In this document: positions 16,179 to 25,168 of the stretch, piece after piece
Layout: each line of letters begins with the position of its first letter
How positions within the stretch are numbered: the first letter of the stretch is position 1
DNA from: Candidatus Izemoplasmatales bacterium
Lineage (GTDB): Bacteria > Bacillota_I > Bacilli_A > Izemoplasmatales > Hujiaoplasmataceae
DNA: 35,836 nt
NCBI GenBank assembly: GCA_028691315.1
Contig: JAQUZN010000012.1
Location: 1-35,836, forward strand
Reading direction: 5' to 3'
Notes under the pieces: generated by a model
What the model was told of the DNA's origin: nothing
Databases searched by the model: none
What the model saw: only the letters and a program-made list of their open reading frames with translations
Program-made: the position numbers and the translations under genes

Positions 16179-17373
16179 CGTCCTTCTTCTCTAACTCTGT
16201 TTTGATTTCATCGTAAAGATAACATGCTACAGAATGAGTCGGAGAAACTTGTAATAAGGCAGGATATGCACCATTGCACTTTTCAAAACGTCTATTACAA
16301 CGATCTCGGAAATAGCAATAATTTGGCATATTAATTGGATTTGGAACAGTTCCTGGAATTGTATATAAACGTTCATCTCCAAGATTTAAGGCAGGAATAC
16401 TTTTTTGTAACCCAACCGTATATGGATGCATCGGTTTTTTAAATATTTCAGAAGCAGTACCTTTTTCGATAATACGTCCAGCATACATAACAACAACAAA
16501 GTCAGCCATTTCCGCAATAACACCAAGGTCATGGGTAATAAGCATTATACTACCATCAATTTTATCTTTGATTTCACGAAGCAAATCCAAAATTTGAGCT
16601 TGTATTGTCACATCAAGAGCAGTTGTTGGTTCATCGGCAATAATAAGATTCGGATCGCAAGCAAGTGCCATAGCAATAACAACTCTTTGACGCATACCAC
16701 CTGATAATTCATGAGGATATGCACTATAAATTTTATCGGGCATTGCAATACCTACTAGTTTTAACATTGCGATTGATTTTAGTTTTGCATCTTCCTTTGT
16801 AATATCAGGATAATGCAAAAATAAAACTTCATCAATCTGTTCTCCAATCCTAAAAACAGGATTCAAACTAGTCATTGGCTCCTGAAAAATCATACTCATT
16901 TCATTTCCGCGAATTTTATTCATATCAATTTTTGGAACATCAGCAATATTGTAACACTTACCAGTTTTGGAAGCATAACGAATTTCGCCGCTATAAATCT
17001 GTCCTTGTGGACTTTGTAAAAGTTTCATTAATGCAAGGCTCGTTACACTCTTACCGCAACCACTTTCGCCTACAACACCAACAATACTTTTCTTTGGAAT
17101 ATCAAAACTAACGCCATCAACTGCTTTGACAACTCCTGCATCAGTAAAGAAGTAAGCATGCAAATCATCAAACTCAACGATATTATTTGGATCTCTCATT
17201 TTTGTTAAATATTCTTCTTCTGGAACATTCCTACGATTGTTCTTTTTTTCGAGAGTTTTAATAATTATTGAATTTTCTTTCGCTGTTTGTTTAATAGTGG
17301 CTTTACTAATATAATGGACTTCTCTTGCTTTTTTTCTCGCAAGTTTAGTTTTAATTGATTCTAGTATATTCAT
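16156..17373 (-). CDS. oppD: Oligopeptide ABC transporter ATP-binding protein OppD
   Basis: 405 aa, longer than usual because about 65 charged residues precede the ABC domain. Walker A GESGCGKS is at 102-109, followed by signature LSGGMRQR, Walker B LIIADEP and LITHDLGVIAE. The C-terminal region has four Cys with C-x5-C-x6-C-x17-C spacing (in YCYFRDRC and after). A comparable C-terminal domain binds a 4Fe-4S cluster in mycobacterial OppD. Start ATG behind GGAGA, 2 bases after oppC. The lysine-rich N-terminal extension is of unknown role. Confidence 0.95.
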   Translation of the reverse strand: MNILESIKTKLARKKAREVHYISKATIKQTAKENSIIIKTLEKKNNRRNVPEEEYLTKMRDPNNIVEFDDLHAYFFTDAGVVKAVDGVSFDIPKKSIVGVVGESGCGKSVTSLALMKLLQSPQGQIYSGEIRYASKTGKCYNIADVPKIDMNKIRGNEMSMIFQEPMTSLNPVFRIGEQIDEVLFLHYPDITKEDAKLKSIAMLKLVGIAMPDKIYSAYPHELSGGMRQRVVIAMALACDPNLIIADEPTTALDVTIQAQILDLLREIKDKIDGSIMLITHDLGVIAEMADFVVVMYAGRIIEKGTASEIFKKPMHPYTVGLQKSIPALNLGDERLYTIPGTVPNPINMPNYCYFRDRCNRRFEKCNGAYPALLQVSPTHSVACYLYDEIKTELEKKDGEKIAKK

Positions 17374-17375
17374 AA

Positions 17376-18479
17376 TTATCTCCTCATTTTCGGGTCGAAC
17401 GCATCTCTTAAACCGTCACCAACGAAATTGAAAGCTAAAACGGCAAGAACAATACATACACCTGCTGGGACCCAAATATTGGGGTAATTTTGTAAGATAT
17501 CTCTTCCTTCTGCACCACTGGTAGAACCAATCATTGTTCCCCAAGCAGCATATGGGAAAGGAACACCAATTCCTAAATAAGAAAGTGTGGACTCGGTAAG
17601 AATAACTCCACCTAATCCTAAAGTAGCTTGAACAATAATTTGTGGCATTACATTTGGAATAATATGTTTGAATATTTTACGTCTAGTGCTTAATCCTGTT
17701 GCTTCTGCGGCCAACATATATTCGAGTTCACGAATACCAAGAATTTGACCTCTAACTAGACGGGCTATGCCTGACCAACCAAAGAAGGTAAGGATACCCA
17801 TTAAGTAAAAGATTCGAAGCCTTCCAGGAACTCCCCATCCATCAATTAGTGCTGCCGCCAACATCAAAATTGGAAGTCCAGGCAAGCAATTGAATATATC
17901 TACAATACGCATGATTAATTGGTCAACCCAACCGCCAAAGTATCCCGATATAGCTCCAAGAAATAAACCAATAGAAACTTCTGCAAAGATTACAATAAAA
18001 CCTAAAAGCAAAGACACACGTCCACCGTACATTAACCTTGTAAGTACGTCATATCCGAACTGATCAGTTCCTAGTATATGAGTGGATGAAGGTGGTGTTT
18101 TTGTGTAAACTTTATATGGTTCACTTACTTCAAAGAAATAATAAGTGATATTTTCTGTAAGTCCCGTTTCAGGATCAACCTCTGGCACAATAATTTGATG
18201 TGGCAGTACAGAAGTAACCCATTTATAATCACCGGTAACCTCAACTTCGCCCCATTGCGAAATAAGTGGCCCAATAAATGAAAATGCAAACATTATTAGA
18301 AGGATTACAAGCCCAAGTAATGATAGTTTACTACGGAAAAATCTTCGCATTACCATTCTTCCCGGACTAATTATTTTAGCAGAATCTGATAAAGATATTT
18401 CTCCCTCATATTCATTTTCTTGTTCAGGAGATTGTGGAAGGTTCTTGATGTCCTTCGTCTCTTTCTCTAAAGCGCTCAT
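17376..18479 (-). CDS. oppC: Oligopeptide ABC transporter permease OppC
   Basis: 367 aa. A long cytoplasmic N terminus (about 45 residues) and TM1 (about 52-72) are followed by an extracytoplasmic segment of about 60 residues (roughly 74-133) before ILGTDQFGYDVL. Five more membrane helices follow, with the permease coupling motif near EAAxxxG (AAEATGLSTRRKIFKHI). The pre-LGTD segment is longer than in ordinary OppC/DppC. The ATG overlaps the oppB stop by 4 bases (ATGA), and GGAGG sits upstream. Confidence 0.94.
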   Translation of the reverse strand: MSALEKETKDIKNLPQSPEQENEYEGEISLSDSAKIISPGRMVMRRFFRSKLSLLGLVILLIMFAFSFIGPLISQWGEVEVTGDYKWVTSVLPHQIIVPEVDPETGLTENITYYFFEVSEPYKVYTKTPPSSTHILGTDQFGYDVLTRLMYGGRVSLLLGFIVIFAEVSIGLFLGAISGYFGGWVDQLIMRIVDIFNCLPGLPILMLAAALIDGWGVPGRLRIFYLMGILTFFGWSGIARLVRGQILGIRELEYMLAAEATGLSTRRKIFKHIIPNVMPQIIVQATLGLGGVILTESTLSYLGIGVPFPYAAWGTMIGSTSGAEGRDILQNYPNIWVPAGVCIVLAVLAFNFVGDGLRDAFDPKMRR

Positions 18480-19558
18480 CGTTTACCTCCTACTAGTTTT
18501 ACTCGAGGATCAACTAAAACATACATAATGTCAGATGACAAAGTACCAATCACAGTTAAAACTGATATGAACAAGTTATATGCCATTACAAATGGTATGT
18601 CCCCCATTGTTACTGCTTTATACGCTGCTTTACCAATACCATCGATACTAAAAATAGTTTCGGTAATCATCGCACCACCAAACAACCCTGGTAAAATTCC
18701 TGCGAAAATAGTCGCAAGTGGAATCAAAGTGTTTCTAAATGCATGCTTGTAAATAACGGTATGCTCACTTAATCCTTTTGCTCTAGCAGTTCGGATATAG
18801 TCAGCGTTAAGTACTTCAAGCATATTCGTACGAGTATAACGCATCAATCCACCAATGGATAAAATTACCAAAACGCTGATAGGTAACACTAAATGGTGAA
18901 GATTATCTAATAATATAGGTAATCCAGAGTTGGGGTCTGATAATCCCGCATACGGGAACCAGCCTAACTGAATCGAGAAGATTTTGAGCAATAACGCTCC
19001 TAAGAAAAATGAAGGTAATGATATTCCCATCATTGCGAGTACAGTCACGCTATAGTCCACTACTCCATATTGTTTAGTTGCAGAAGTAATACCAAGAGGT
19101 ATAGCGATACTAAATTGTAGAATAGTAGCGATTAAAGCAATAATAAATGAAATCTTACTCTTACTTGCAATGATATCAATAACATTTGAACTAGCTACTG
19201 GTTTGGTTAATTGATTTCCATCCGCATCAAGCACAGGATTTCCCACGGCATCGACGAGATATTCAACTTCTCCTGTATTAACAGTAAATATAAAAGAATT
19301 TCCCCATTCTCCATGTAAAATATTATTTAACCATATCAAATAACCCTCTCCTATATTAGAGGTCAAACCATAAATAGCCCGTTGTTCTTCTACCATCGCA
19401 GCGACTTCACCGGTACTATCTAATTGAACTTGCACAGAGTACTTTGCCTGAACAAAATCTAAACCAGGTTTAATACGAACAAGGCCGTATATTATGATGG
19501 AAACACCAGCTAATATTAAAATTGATAAAGCCAATCTTTTTATAATGTATTTTATCAT
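18476..19558 (-). CDS. oppB: Oligopeptide ABC transporter permease OppB
   Basis: 360 aa from the chosen start. TM1 at about 3-24 (YIIKRLALSILILAG) is followed by an extracytoplasmic region to about residue 130. After the conserved GEWGNS, this region carries an extra stretch (about 92-117) before the ASSNVIDII segment. Five further membrane helices follow, with the coupling motif RTARAKGLSEHTVIYKHAFRN. The start is ATG at 19556-19558, which gives the usual OppB N terminus. A TTG at 19579 lies inside a hairpin. No clear Shine-Dalgarno sits close to the ATG. Confidence 0.92.
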   Translation of the reverse strand: MIKYIIKRLALSILILAGVSIIIYGLVRIKPGLDFVQAKYSVQVQLDSTGEVAAMVEEQRAIYGLTSNIGEGYLIWLNNILHGEWGNSFIFTVNTGEVEYLVDAVGNPVLDADGNQLTKPVASSNVIDIIASKSKISFIIALIATILQFSIAIPLGITSATKQYGVVDYSVTVLAMMGISLPSFFLGALLLKIFSIQLGWFPYAGLSDPNSGLPILLDNLHHLVLPISVLVILSIGGLMRYTRTNMLEVLNADYIRTARAKGLSEHTVIYKHAFRNTLIPLATIFAGILPGLFGGAMITETIFSIDGIGKAAYKAVTMGDIPFVMAYNLFISVLTVIGTLSSDIMYVLVDPRVKLVGGKR

Positions 19559-19570
19559 GATGACAATAAT

Positions 19571-19597
19571 AAGGCCCAATCTAGTTGACTGAGCCTT
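19571..19597 (-). other. Imperfect hairpin between oppA and oppB
   Basis: AAGGC ... GCCTT arms with a partly paired interior lie in the 107-base gap between oppA and oppB. A second hairpin (AGAATTT/AAATTCT, 19610-19648) lies next to it. There is no long T run. These could protect the oppA message or attenuate downstream transcription; the role is inferred from position only. Confidence 0.4.
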
Positions 19598-19665
19598 ATA
19601 CTCCTTGTTAGAATTTTTTTGTAAAACAAATCTTGAAAGTTAAATTCTTATTCGATTAGTTAATA

Positions 19666-22179
19666 TTATCCAATGACAACAGTAACTGTTTGATTTCCTT
19701 GAACGCCATCAGCAAAACTTAATTTCCAAATTTCTGTTAATGGTCCCCAATATGGAGTAACAGTTGAAGAAATTGTAGTTGCATCAATAACTGAACCATT
19801 GTAAACGAATAGATTCTTTCTTTGATATGTTGGAACTTCAATAACTAGTTGAGCAAGAACTTCTAATGCTTTTGTATAAATTGGTGATCTTTCTTCAGGT
19901 AACATGTATTTTGTTCCTAATTCAATTAACTCACCTAAATAACCTAAAGCTTCAGATTGATTCATAGCAACTGTAGTACCATCTAATTTAACAACATCGA
20001 TTGTACCTAGAGCATTATCTGCACCATTTGCATATAACCAAGCGATACCGTTTGCGACAACTGAATCAGCTTGAGAAGCATAATGGTAAACTTGATACAT
20101 ATCTGGATCTTGTGTTGAGCCCCATGCTAACGCATAAACACCAATATTTTGTGTTTTGGTATGAGCAATTAAACTAGCATCAGTAGTAATTGTTGCAGTA
20201 ATACCGATTGTAGCTAATAATGTTTGAGCTTTAATGAATACTCCACCAGCTGGATGAGCATTTGCTTCACTTGGTAATGTGAAAACAATTGTTGGAACAT
20301 CTGTAAACATTTGTGTAGTTTCATTGAAAGTATATCCTGCAAGTTTAAAGTTAGCAATTGTAGTAGCTAAAGTTGCATCAAATGGATAAATTGCTGTAGC
20401 GCCTTCTGGATATGCCCAAGAAACTTGAGACTGAGAACGATAAATTAAATCCGCTAATCCATTTGGATAATAGTTAAGAACTTGTGCAGTATCAAATACT
20501 GTAGCGATAGCGATACGTTCGTAAATATTTGTATATACTTTAGGGTTAACGCAGATATAGCCATAACCTAAATTATCAACTAATACTGCTACTAAATTTG
20601 CACTATCAGCAACGTCTTCCATAACGTCTGCTGTTGCACTAACTGTTGCGTATGCTACATCACCAGATTCAAGAGCACTGTATTCAGCACCACCTGTAAT
20701 GATCTTTAATGCAACGTTTTTAATATTTGCGTTATAAACATTAACTCCACCCATTGTTTCGAAATTTTCATTTCTAACAAAGTAAACAGTACCATCGCCT
20801 TCATCTACATGATCATAAATGTAAGTACCAGCGCCCATTGGAGCTTGGTTAAATGATGCTAAATGAGACATAAATGCTGAGTTATCAAATTCTACTCCAA
20901 AGTTCACAATTGAACCAGCTGGATAAGTATATCCTGCTGTATAGTAATGTTGAGGAGCAACTGTAACACCTAATGAAAGAATTGCTTTTGGATTTTGTTC
21001 AGTTAAAACAACTTTAACAGTTTGGAAGCTTTCGCCAGCAACAGTTGTAGTTCCTTTTACTAAACCAGCAACACTTGGAACAGAACCAAGGCTTGCATAA
21101 GATGTAATGAATAATTCGCTAGCTGATGCTACAAAGTCTGAACCAGCACTTTCATAGTCACTAACGCCTTGATAATCAACAACGCCATCTTCATCAGCGT
21201 TTGCTAATAAGATTTCTGCGAAATAATCTGCTGCAGTTAAATCAGCAACTGTATATTCAGTTCCTGAAGCTCCAGTAAGAGTTAAATGGTCAGCTGAAAG
21301 ATCGCCATATCCCCACATACCCATACCATATGCTACTGATAATCCTGCAGAGGCTTTTACTTCAGCTGCTGTTAAATCAGCTGCAAAATATGCTTGTACA
21401 TACGCATCAGTTGCGTATTTGCTAATAACATAATTCACGATTTCTTGAGCAAATGCAGTACCTGCAGTATTCATTGAATTCCAGTAAGCGTCAAAATCAG
21501 CTTGTGTATAAGAATCATTTGCTACATATCCAGATACTCTACCGTCGTCTGCCAAAATTTGCGTTGCTAATGGAGCTAGATTTGCAGAGTTGACAACTTG
21601 AGTTCTATAGTCTTGAAGACCTAGAATTGGTAATGTGTAAAGAGTTGATGATCCATTATAAGAAGGATCTAAATATGTGTAATAATTGAAAAGGACATCA
21701 TCAGCATCAATTGCTGTTCCATCGCTAAATACAGCGCCATTTTTGATAACCATTTCATATACTACATAATCGCCTTCTTCATAAGCTGTCTTTGGTGCAT
21801 ACGTTGTTAAACTATCAGTGTAATAAATAGAATAACTTTGTGCAACTGTTGGATAATCTTCTCCAGCAACTACTGCGCCCGTAGAATCAGTTGTTAGTAA
21901 ACTAACATTAACTAACCCAATAACATCCAAATCATACGATGATGAATAGAAGAACGGATTCCAAACTCCATCCATTGTAGATGATTGAATTAATAATGTA
22001 TAATCATCATTAATTACTCTGTCTTCAGTAATTGGTGCTGCTGTTGTTGTTGTTGTAGCTGTTGTTGCCGTTGTAGCAGTTGTAGCAGTTGTAGCAGTTG
22101 TTGTAGTTGTAGTAGGATTACATGCAACTAAAGCAAAAGCCAAAATCATTGTTACAAAAACCATGCTAAGCTTTTTCAT
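19666..22179 (-). CDS. oppA: Oligopeptide-binding lipoprotein OppA (SBP family 5), large
   Basis: 837 aa, well above the roughly 540 usual for OppA. A lipoprotein signal peptide ends in FALVAC with the lipidated Cys at 20. A Thr/Ala-rich linker with five Ala-Thr-Thr units follows (about 23-47). The mature part opens with the family-5 pattern (SSTMDGVWNPFF; YEMVIKNGAVFSDGTAIDADDVLF), and the C-terminal lobe contains IVFTLPSEANAHPAGGV and YALAWGSTQDPDMYQVYHY. The extra length lies in the middle (about 190-380). It captures peptides outside the membrane for OppBC. Start ATG behind GGAGG. It follows another lipoprotein gene by 48 bases without a terminator. Confidence 0.93.
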   Translation of the reverse strand: MKKLSMVFVTMILAFALVACNPTTTTTTATTATTATTATTATTTTTAAPITEDRVINDDYTLLIQSSTMDGVWNPFFYSSSYDLDVIGLVNVSLLTTDSTGAVVAGEDYPTVAQSYSIYYTDSLTTYAPKTAYEEGDYVVYEMVIKNGAVFSDGTAIDADDVLFNYYTYLDPSYNGSSTLYTLPILGLQDYRTQVVNSANLAPLATQILADDGRVSGYVANDSYTQADFDAYWNSMNTAGTAFAQEIVNYVISKYATDAYVQAYFAADLTAAEVKASAGLSVAYGMGMWGYGDLSADHLTLTGASGTEYTVADLTAADYFAEILLANADEDGVVDYQGVSDYESAGSDFVASASELFITSYASLGSVPSVAGLVKGTTTVAGESFQTVKVVLTEQNPKAILSLGVTVAPQHYYTAGYTYPAGSIVNFGVEFDNSAFMSHLASFNQAPMGAGTYIYDHVDEGDGTVYFVRNENFETMGGVNVYNANIKNVALKIITGGAEYSALESGDVAYATVSATADVMEDVADSANLVAVLVDNLGYGYICVNPKVYTNIYERIAIATVFDTAQVLNYYPNGLADLIYRSQSQVSWAYPEGATAIYPFDATLATTIANFKLAGYTFNETTQMFTDVPTIVFTLPSEANAHPAGGVFIKAQTLLATIGITATITTDASLIAHTKTQNIGVYALAWGSTQDPDMYQVYHYASQADSVVANGIAWLYANGADNALGTIDVVKLDGTTVAMNQSEALGYLGELIELGTKYMLPEERSPIYTKALEVLAQLVIEVPTYQRKNLFVYNGSVIDATTISSTVTPYWGPLTEIWKLSFADGVQGNQTVTVVIG
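22052..22096 (-). repeat. Five tandem 9-base repeats in oppA linker
   Basis: On the plus strand the unit is GTTGTAGCA: three exact copies (22070-22096) preceded by two diverged ones. On the coding strand each encodes one Thr/Ala-Thr-Thr unit of the linker after the lipobox. Gain or loss of units keeps the frame. Confidence 0.85.
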
Positions 22180-22227
22180 CTTTTTCCTCCAAATTTTTTC
22201 TATATATTATGATTTTCATCGTGAAGC

Positions 22228-24117
22228 CTATTCTAAGATTTGTACCACTAAAGTCGATGAAGTAATTCCTGTAATTAATGAATAATCGATTGTAGAAGTA
22301 CAATTTGTTACAGTTGCATATTCAGTTCCTTTAGCGATAATGTCGCCTACGTAGACTGGATATCCAATGACTGATGCATTTGTTGCCGAGAAAGTAAGTG
22401 TTACATCACAATTCATAATTGTTGACATTCCAGTTAATGCAGTACCAACAATACCTGATGCACCAAGATCACATACAACACTTGTTGATGTTGATGAAGT
22501 ATCTAGAATCGCATATGCATTTTCGACAATCACACCATCGATAGTTGCATTTTGCACATAAGGAAATAGAGCCATAATGATGATAATACCTAAATCCTTG
22601 TTAATTGTTTTTTGAGTGTTTTGGACTTTTAAAGTAAAGTTAGAAATTGAATAACCCATTGACACAAATTTACCAGTAAATGGCGTTATTGGTGTATTAA
22701 TAGCTGATTTTAATTCAAAACCAAGTGGTGAAATATTGTTTAGGACCACTCCTCCTAAGTCAATATCCGTACAAAGCAAATAGTTTCCAGCTGGATTAAG
22801 TGCAACTTTAGAAAGTGCAGAAACGGTTGTAATACGAGTATAAGTCCCTTCAATCATGAACCCATATAAATTTAATACGCTAGTGTTTGATGGATATACA
22901 TCTACATCGAAATCCCAAGGAATGTACTCTGTATCTGATAGACTCCATCCAACGAATGTGTAATCTGCATATTGCGGAATAGTTTCAGGCTTGCCAATTA
23001 ACTCACCTACTACTAAATCCACAGAATTTGTTTTGTCAGGTGTTAATTTTTGGGTAATAGTTGTTACTTGCCCAGACTTTTGAATGTACTGAATTGATAG
23101 TTTCTTAACCCAATGAGCTATTAATACCATATCTTTTGTTACTCTTTGATTTTCAAAATCCCAATATGTAATTGAGGCATTATATCTTGTTAAATCAGAA
23201 GGTGTGTTTACACTATCTGATGGTGTAAACACGTATCTTGAATCAACAGAGTATCTAGTTAAACCCTCTTGATTTGGATTTTCTGGATCAAATGCAACAT
23301 ATGAACTGCCTTCAAGCACATATATGCCTGCTACATCTTCATCCATCATGGAAGCAAAGTAAATATAACCACTTTGGAATGAATATCTTGTCAGTCCAAA
23401 ATCCGCTTCAGTATATGGATAGAATGCTTGTTCATATCGAAGTACATCTTGAAACAAATCTATTTCTGGTTGAGATAAATCAGTATAAACTAAATAAGCT
23501 GATGAGCTGTATTTTTCTACGTCATCCCATGTATAACTACCATCTGCTTCATATATAGCAATTTGGTCTGGATTCTCATTGTTATAGACATAAAATCCGT
23601 AACCGTCAGCTCCATTGTAATAAATATATTCAACATTAATTGGATCAATATCTTCAGGGAGCGGTTCAACATGTATATAAATCAATGTTCCTTCAGCATC
23701 TTCTACGTATCCGTAGACAAAATCGCCTTCTTCATCTATAGTATATACACCATTACCATCATCTAAACTAAGGTAAACATATTCACCAACAGGATTTACA
23801 CCGTACTCTGCATTCTCTTCTAAGTACCAACCTAGTAAAGTGTATCCTTGTCTAGTAGCAATTCCTAAACTAGAAACAACATATGAATCTTGTGTATATT
23901 CAGATAGGTACTTGGGAATTTTGCTATCCGCTGTAACTTGAAGCTTTCTGTATGTACTAGTCTTATTTCCAAGATATCCTCCGTTACCATCGTATACAAC
24001 AGTATAATAATCTCCATTATCAGTTGTTCTAGAGGAATTGCATCCTGTTAAAGTAAGAACCATTGCAACTAATATTAATATCAGAAATTTATTACCAAAC
24101 TTTTTCATAAAATTCAT
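22228..24117 (-). CDS. Surface lipoprotein with InlB-like (Listeria-Bacteroides) repeats
   Basis: 629 aa. The lipoprotein signal peptide ends in LTLTGC (C26). After it come segments of the InlB B-repeat/MucBP-like type: VVYDGNGG ... YTLLGWYLEEN near the N terminus and YTFVGWSLSDTEYIPWDFD in the middle. They are separated by a Tyr/Asp/Glu-rich region with a recurring LTRYS motif. The C-terminal third has the pattern NYLLCTDIDLGGVVL ... FTGKFVSMGYSISNFTLK, seen in beta-helical surface proteins. The start is ATG at 24115-24117, with AAGGTG 8 bases upstream; the frame is open to 24183 but those residues precede the signal peptide. No enzymatic motif is seen. It is probably an adhesin or matrix protein and may be co-transcribed with oppA. 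Confidence 0.75.
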   Translation of the reverse strand: MNFMKKFGNKFLILILVAMVLTLTGCNSSRTTDNGDYYTVVYDGNGGYLGNKTSTYRKLQVTADSKIPKYLSEYTQDSYVVSSLGIATRQGYTLLGWYLEENAEYGVNPVGEYVYLSLDDGNGVYTIDEEGDFVYGYVEDAEGTLIYIHVEPLPEDIDPINVEYIYYNGADGYGFYVYNNENPDQIAIYEADGSYTWDDVEKYSSSAYLVYTDLSQPEIDLFQDVLRYEQAFYPYTEADFGLTRYSFQSGYIYFASMMDEDVAGIYVLEGSSYVAFDPENPNQEGLTRYSVDSRYVFTPSDSVNTPSDLTRYNASITYWDFENQRVTKDMVLIAHWVKKLSIQYIQKSGQVTTITQKLTPDKTNSVDLVVGELIGKPETIPQYADYTFVGWSLSDTEYIPWDFDVDVYPSNTSVLNLYGFMIEGTYTRITTVSALSKVALNPAGNYLLCTDIDLGGVVLNNISPLGFELKSAINTPITPFTGKFVSMGYSISNFTLKVQNTQKTINKDLGIIIIMALFPYVQNATIDGVIVENAYAILDTSSTSTSVVCDLGASGIVGTALTGMSTIMNCDVTLTFSATNASVIGYPVYVGDIIAKGTEYATVTNCTSTIDYSLITGITSSTLVVQILE

Positions 24118-24381
24118 TTTCAATGCACCTTTTCCTGATGATTTTGTTAAGCGTGTATTTTTTTGTTCGAAAGTGTATTTCAAAAACTACACAATTTATA
24201 ATAACTTATTTATAAAAGAAAACTATAGATTTTTCGAGATATAACTCTCCGATAAATGATTTATCTTATTTTATTATTAAAAGTGTAAAATTGCAACAAT
24301 AAACTCAAAAATAATGATGTAAATGCTATGCTAAACGTTTTCATAAATACAATTTAATCGATTATTCCATAGATTATCGTT

Positions 24382-24687
24382 TTACCGCGTTAATAAGTAA
24401 ACAGAGATGGAAATAATTATCAAAATAATAAACATAAATGTCCTTGTTTTCTTGATTTCGGCATCTCCCATGGGGATGTATCCATCGTAATGACAGTACT
24501 TACAAGGCTCTTTTCTTGTAGATAAACTCTTATGACACTTAGGACAAACATATGGTTTAGCCTCTTGTTTGTTGTTCGTTTGTTGTTCTTTTGAAGAACC
24601 TGTGATGGCGGCTTTATCCAATGATTCTTGTCCCTCGATTTCGCGGAAAAACTCTTCTACTTTTGTCTTGTCAACTTTCTGGCTCAT
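24382..24687 (-). CDS. Zinc-ribbon membrane protein of unknown function
   Basis: 101 aa. A polar N-terminal part rich in Glu, Lys and Gln (1-44) is followed by a zinc-ribbon-like knuckle pair (C48, C51, C62, C65: CPKC and CKYC). A C-terminal transmembrane helix spans about 83-99. Its ATG overlaps the stop of the upstream membrane gene by 4 bases, so the two proteins are probably made together and may interact. Not recognised beyond the zinc ribbon. No terminator hairpin was found after it. Confidence 0.7.
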   Translation of the reverse strand: MSQKVDKTKVEEFFREIEGQESLDKAAITGSSKEQQTNNKQEAKPYVCPKCHKSLSTRKEPCKYCHYDGYIPMGDAEIKKTRTFMFIILIIISISVYLLTR

Positions 24688-25130
24688 TTGAGTTTAGTCT
24701 CCTCAGAGTTGATTTTCGTGTTGAGATAATCTTCAAGAAAGAATTTCTGTTTAATGTATAGTTGGATCGAAATCTCATTTTTCTTGATTGCCTTTTTATC
24801 TAATTTTCGATACTGAATGGATAGATGATGAAAAACTAATTCATCACATCGAAAACGGTAATTATGACGAATATAAACCAACAAGTCACTTCTTGGAATA
24901 AGAACTTTTTTATGCTTCACATATTCATCTGTTACAGTTACTGCAAGTAAAACGTAATTAACGATTATTGCAATGAAACTACAGATTAAAAAGCCCAAAA
25001 TGGTATACTCAACCCAAGTAGTTACATCGTTATGCGTAATCGTAAAAATCGAAAAAAAAATTAAGACAAAATATGCAAGCACTACGATGACTGCGTTAGC
25101 AGTAGAAAAGTCGTAGAGTTTCTTCTTCAT
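24684..25130 (-). CDS. Two-helix membrane protein of unknown function
   Basis: 148 aa. Two transmembrane helices (about 12-30 and 42-65) are followed by a basic, soluble C-terminal domain of about 80 residues. The domain carries the segment KHKKVLIPRSDLLVYIRHNYRFRCDEL. The layout resembles small PH-like bacterial membrane proteins, but no family is asserted. The start is ATG at 25128-25130; a GTG at 25139 belongs to the Shine-Dalgarno AAGGTGA. It is coupled to the zinc-ribbon gene by an ATGA overlap and has its own promoter. Confidence 0.7.
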   Translation of the reverse strand: MKKKLYDFSTANAVIVVLAYFVLIFFSIFTITHNDVTTWVEYTILGFLICSFIAIIVNYVLLAVTVTDEYVKHKKVLIPRSDLLVYIRHNYRFRCDELVFHHLSIQYRKLDKKAIKKNEISIQLYIKQKFFLEDYLNTKINSEETKLK

Positions 25131-25168
25131 CTCTTTCACCTTCTAATTCTTATATATAGTAACGATTG

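Noticed and set aside
24118-24183. Longer N terminus for the InlB-repeat lipoprotein
   Set aside because: It would place 22 charged residues before the signal peptide, while AAGGTG precedes the ATG at 24117.
24240-24381. Possible terminator for the zinc-ribbon gene
   Set aside because: The GATTAT copies there are direct, not inverted, repeats; no stable stem with a T run was found.
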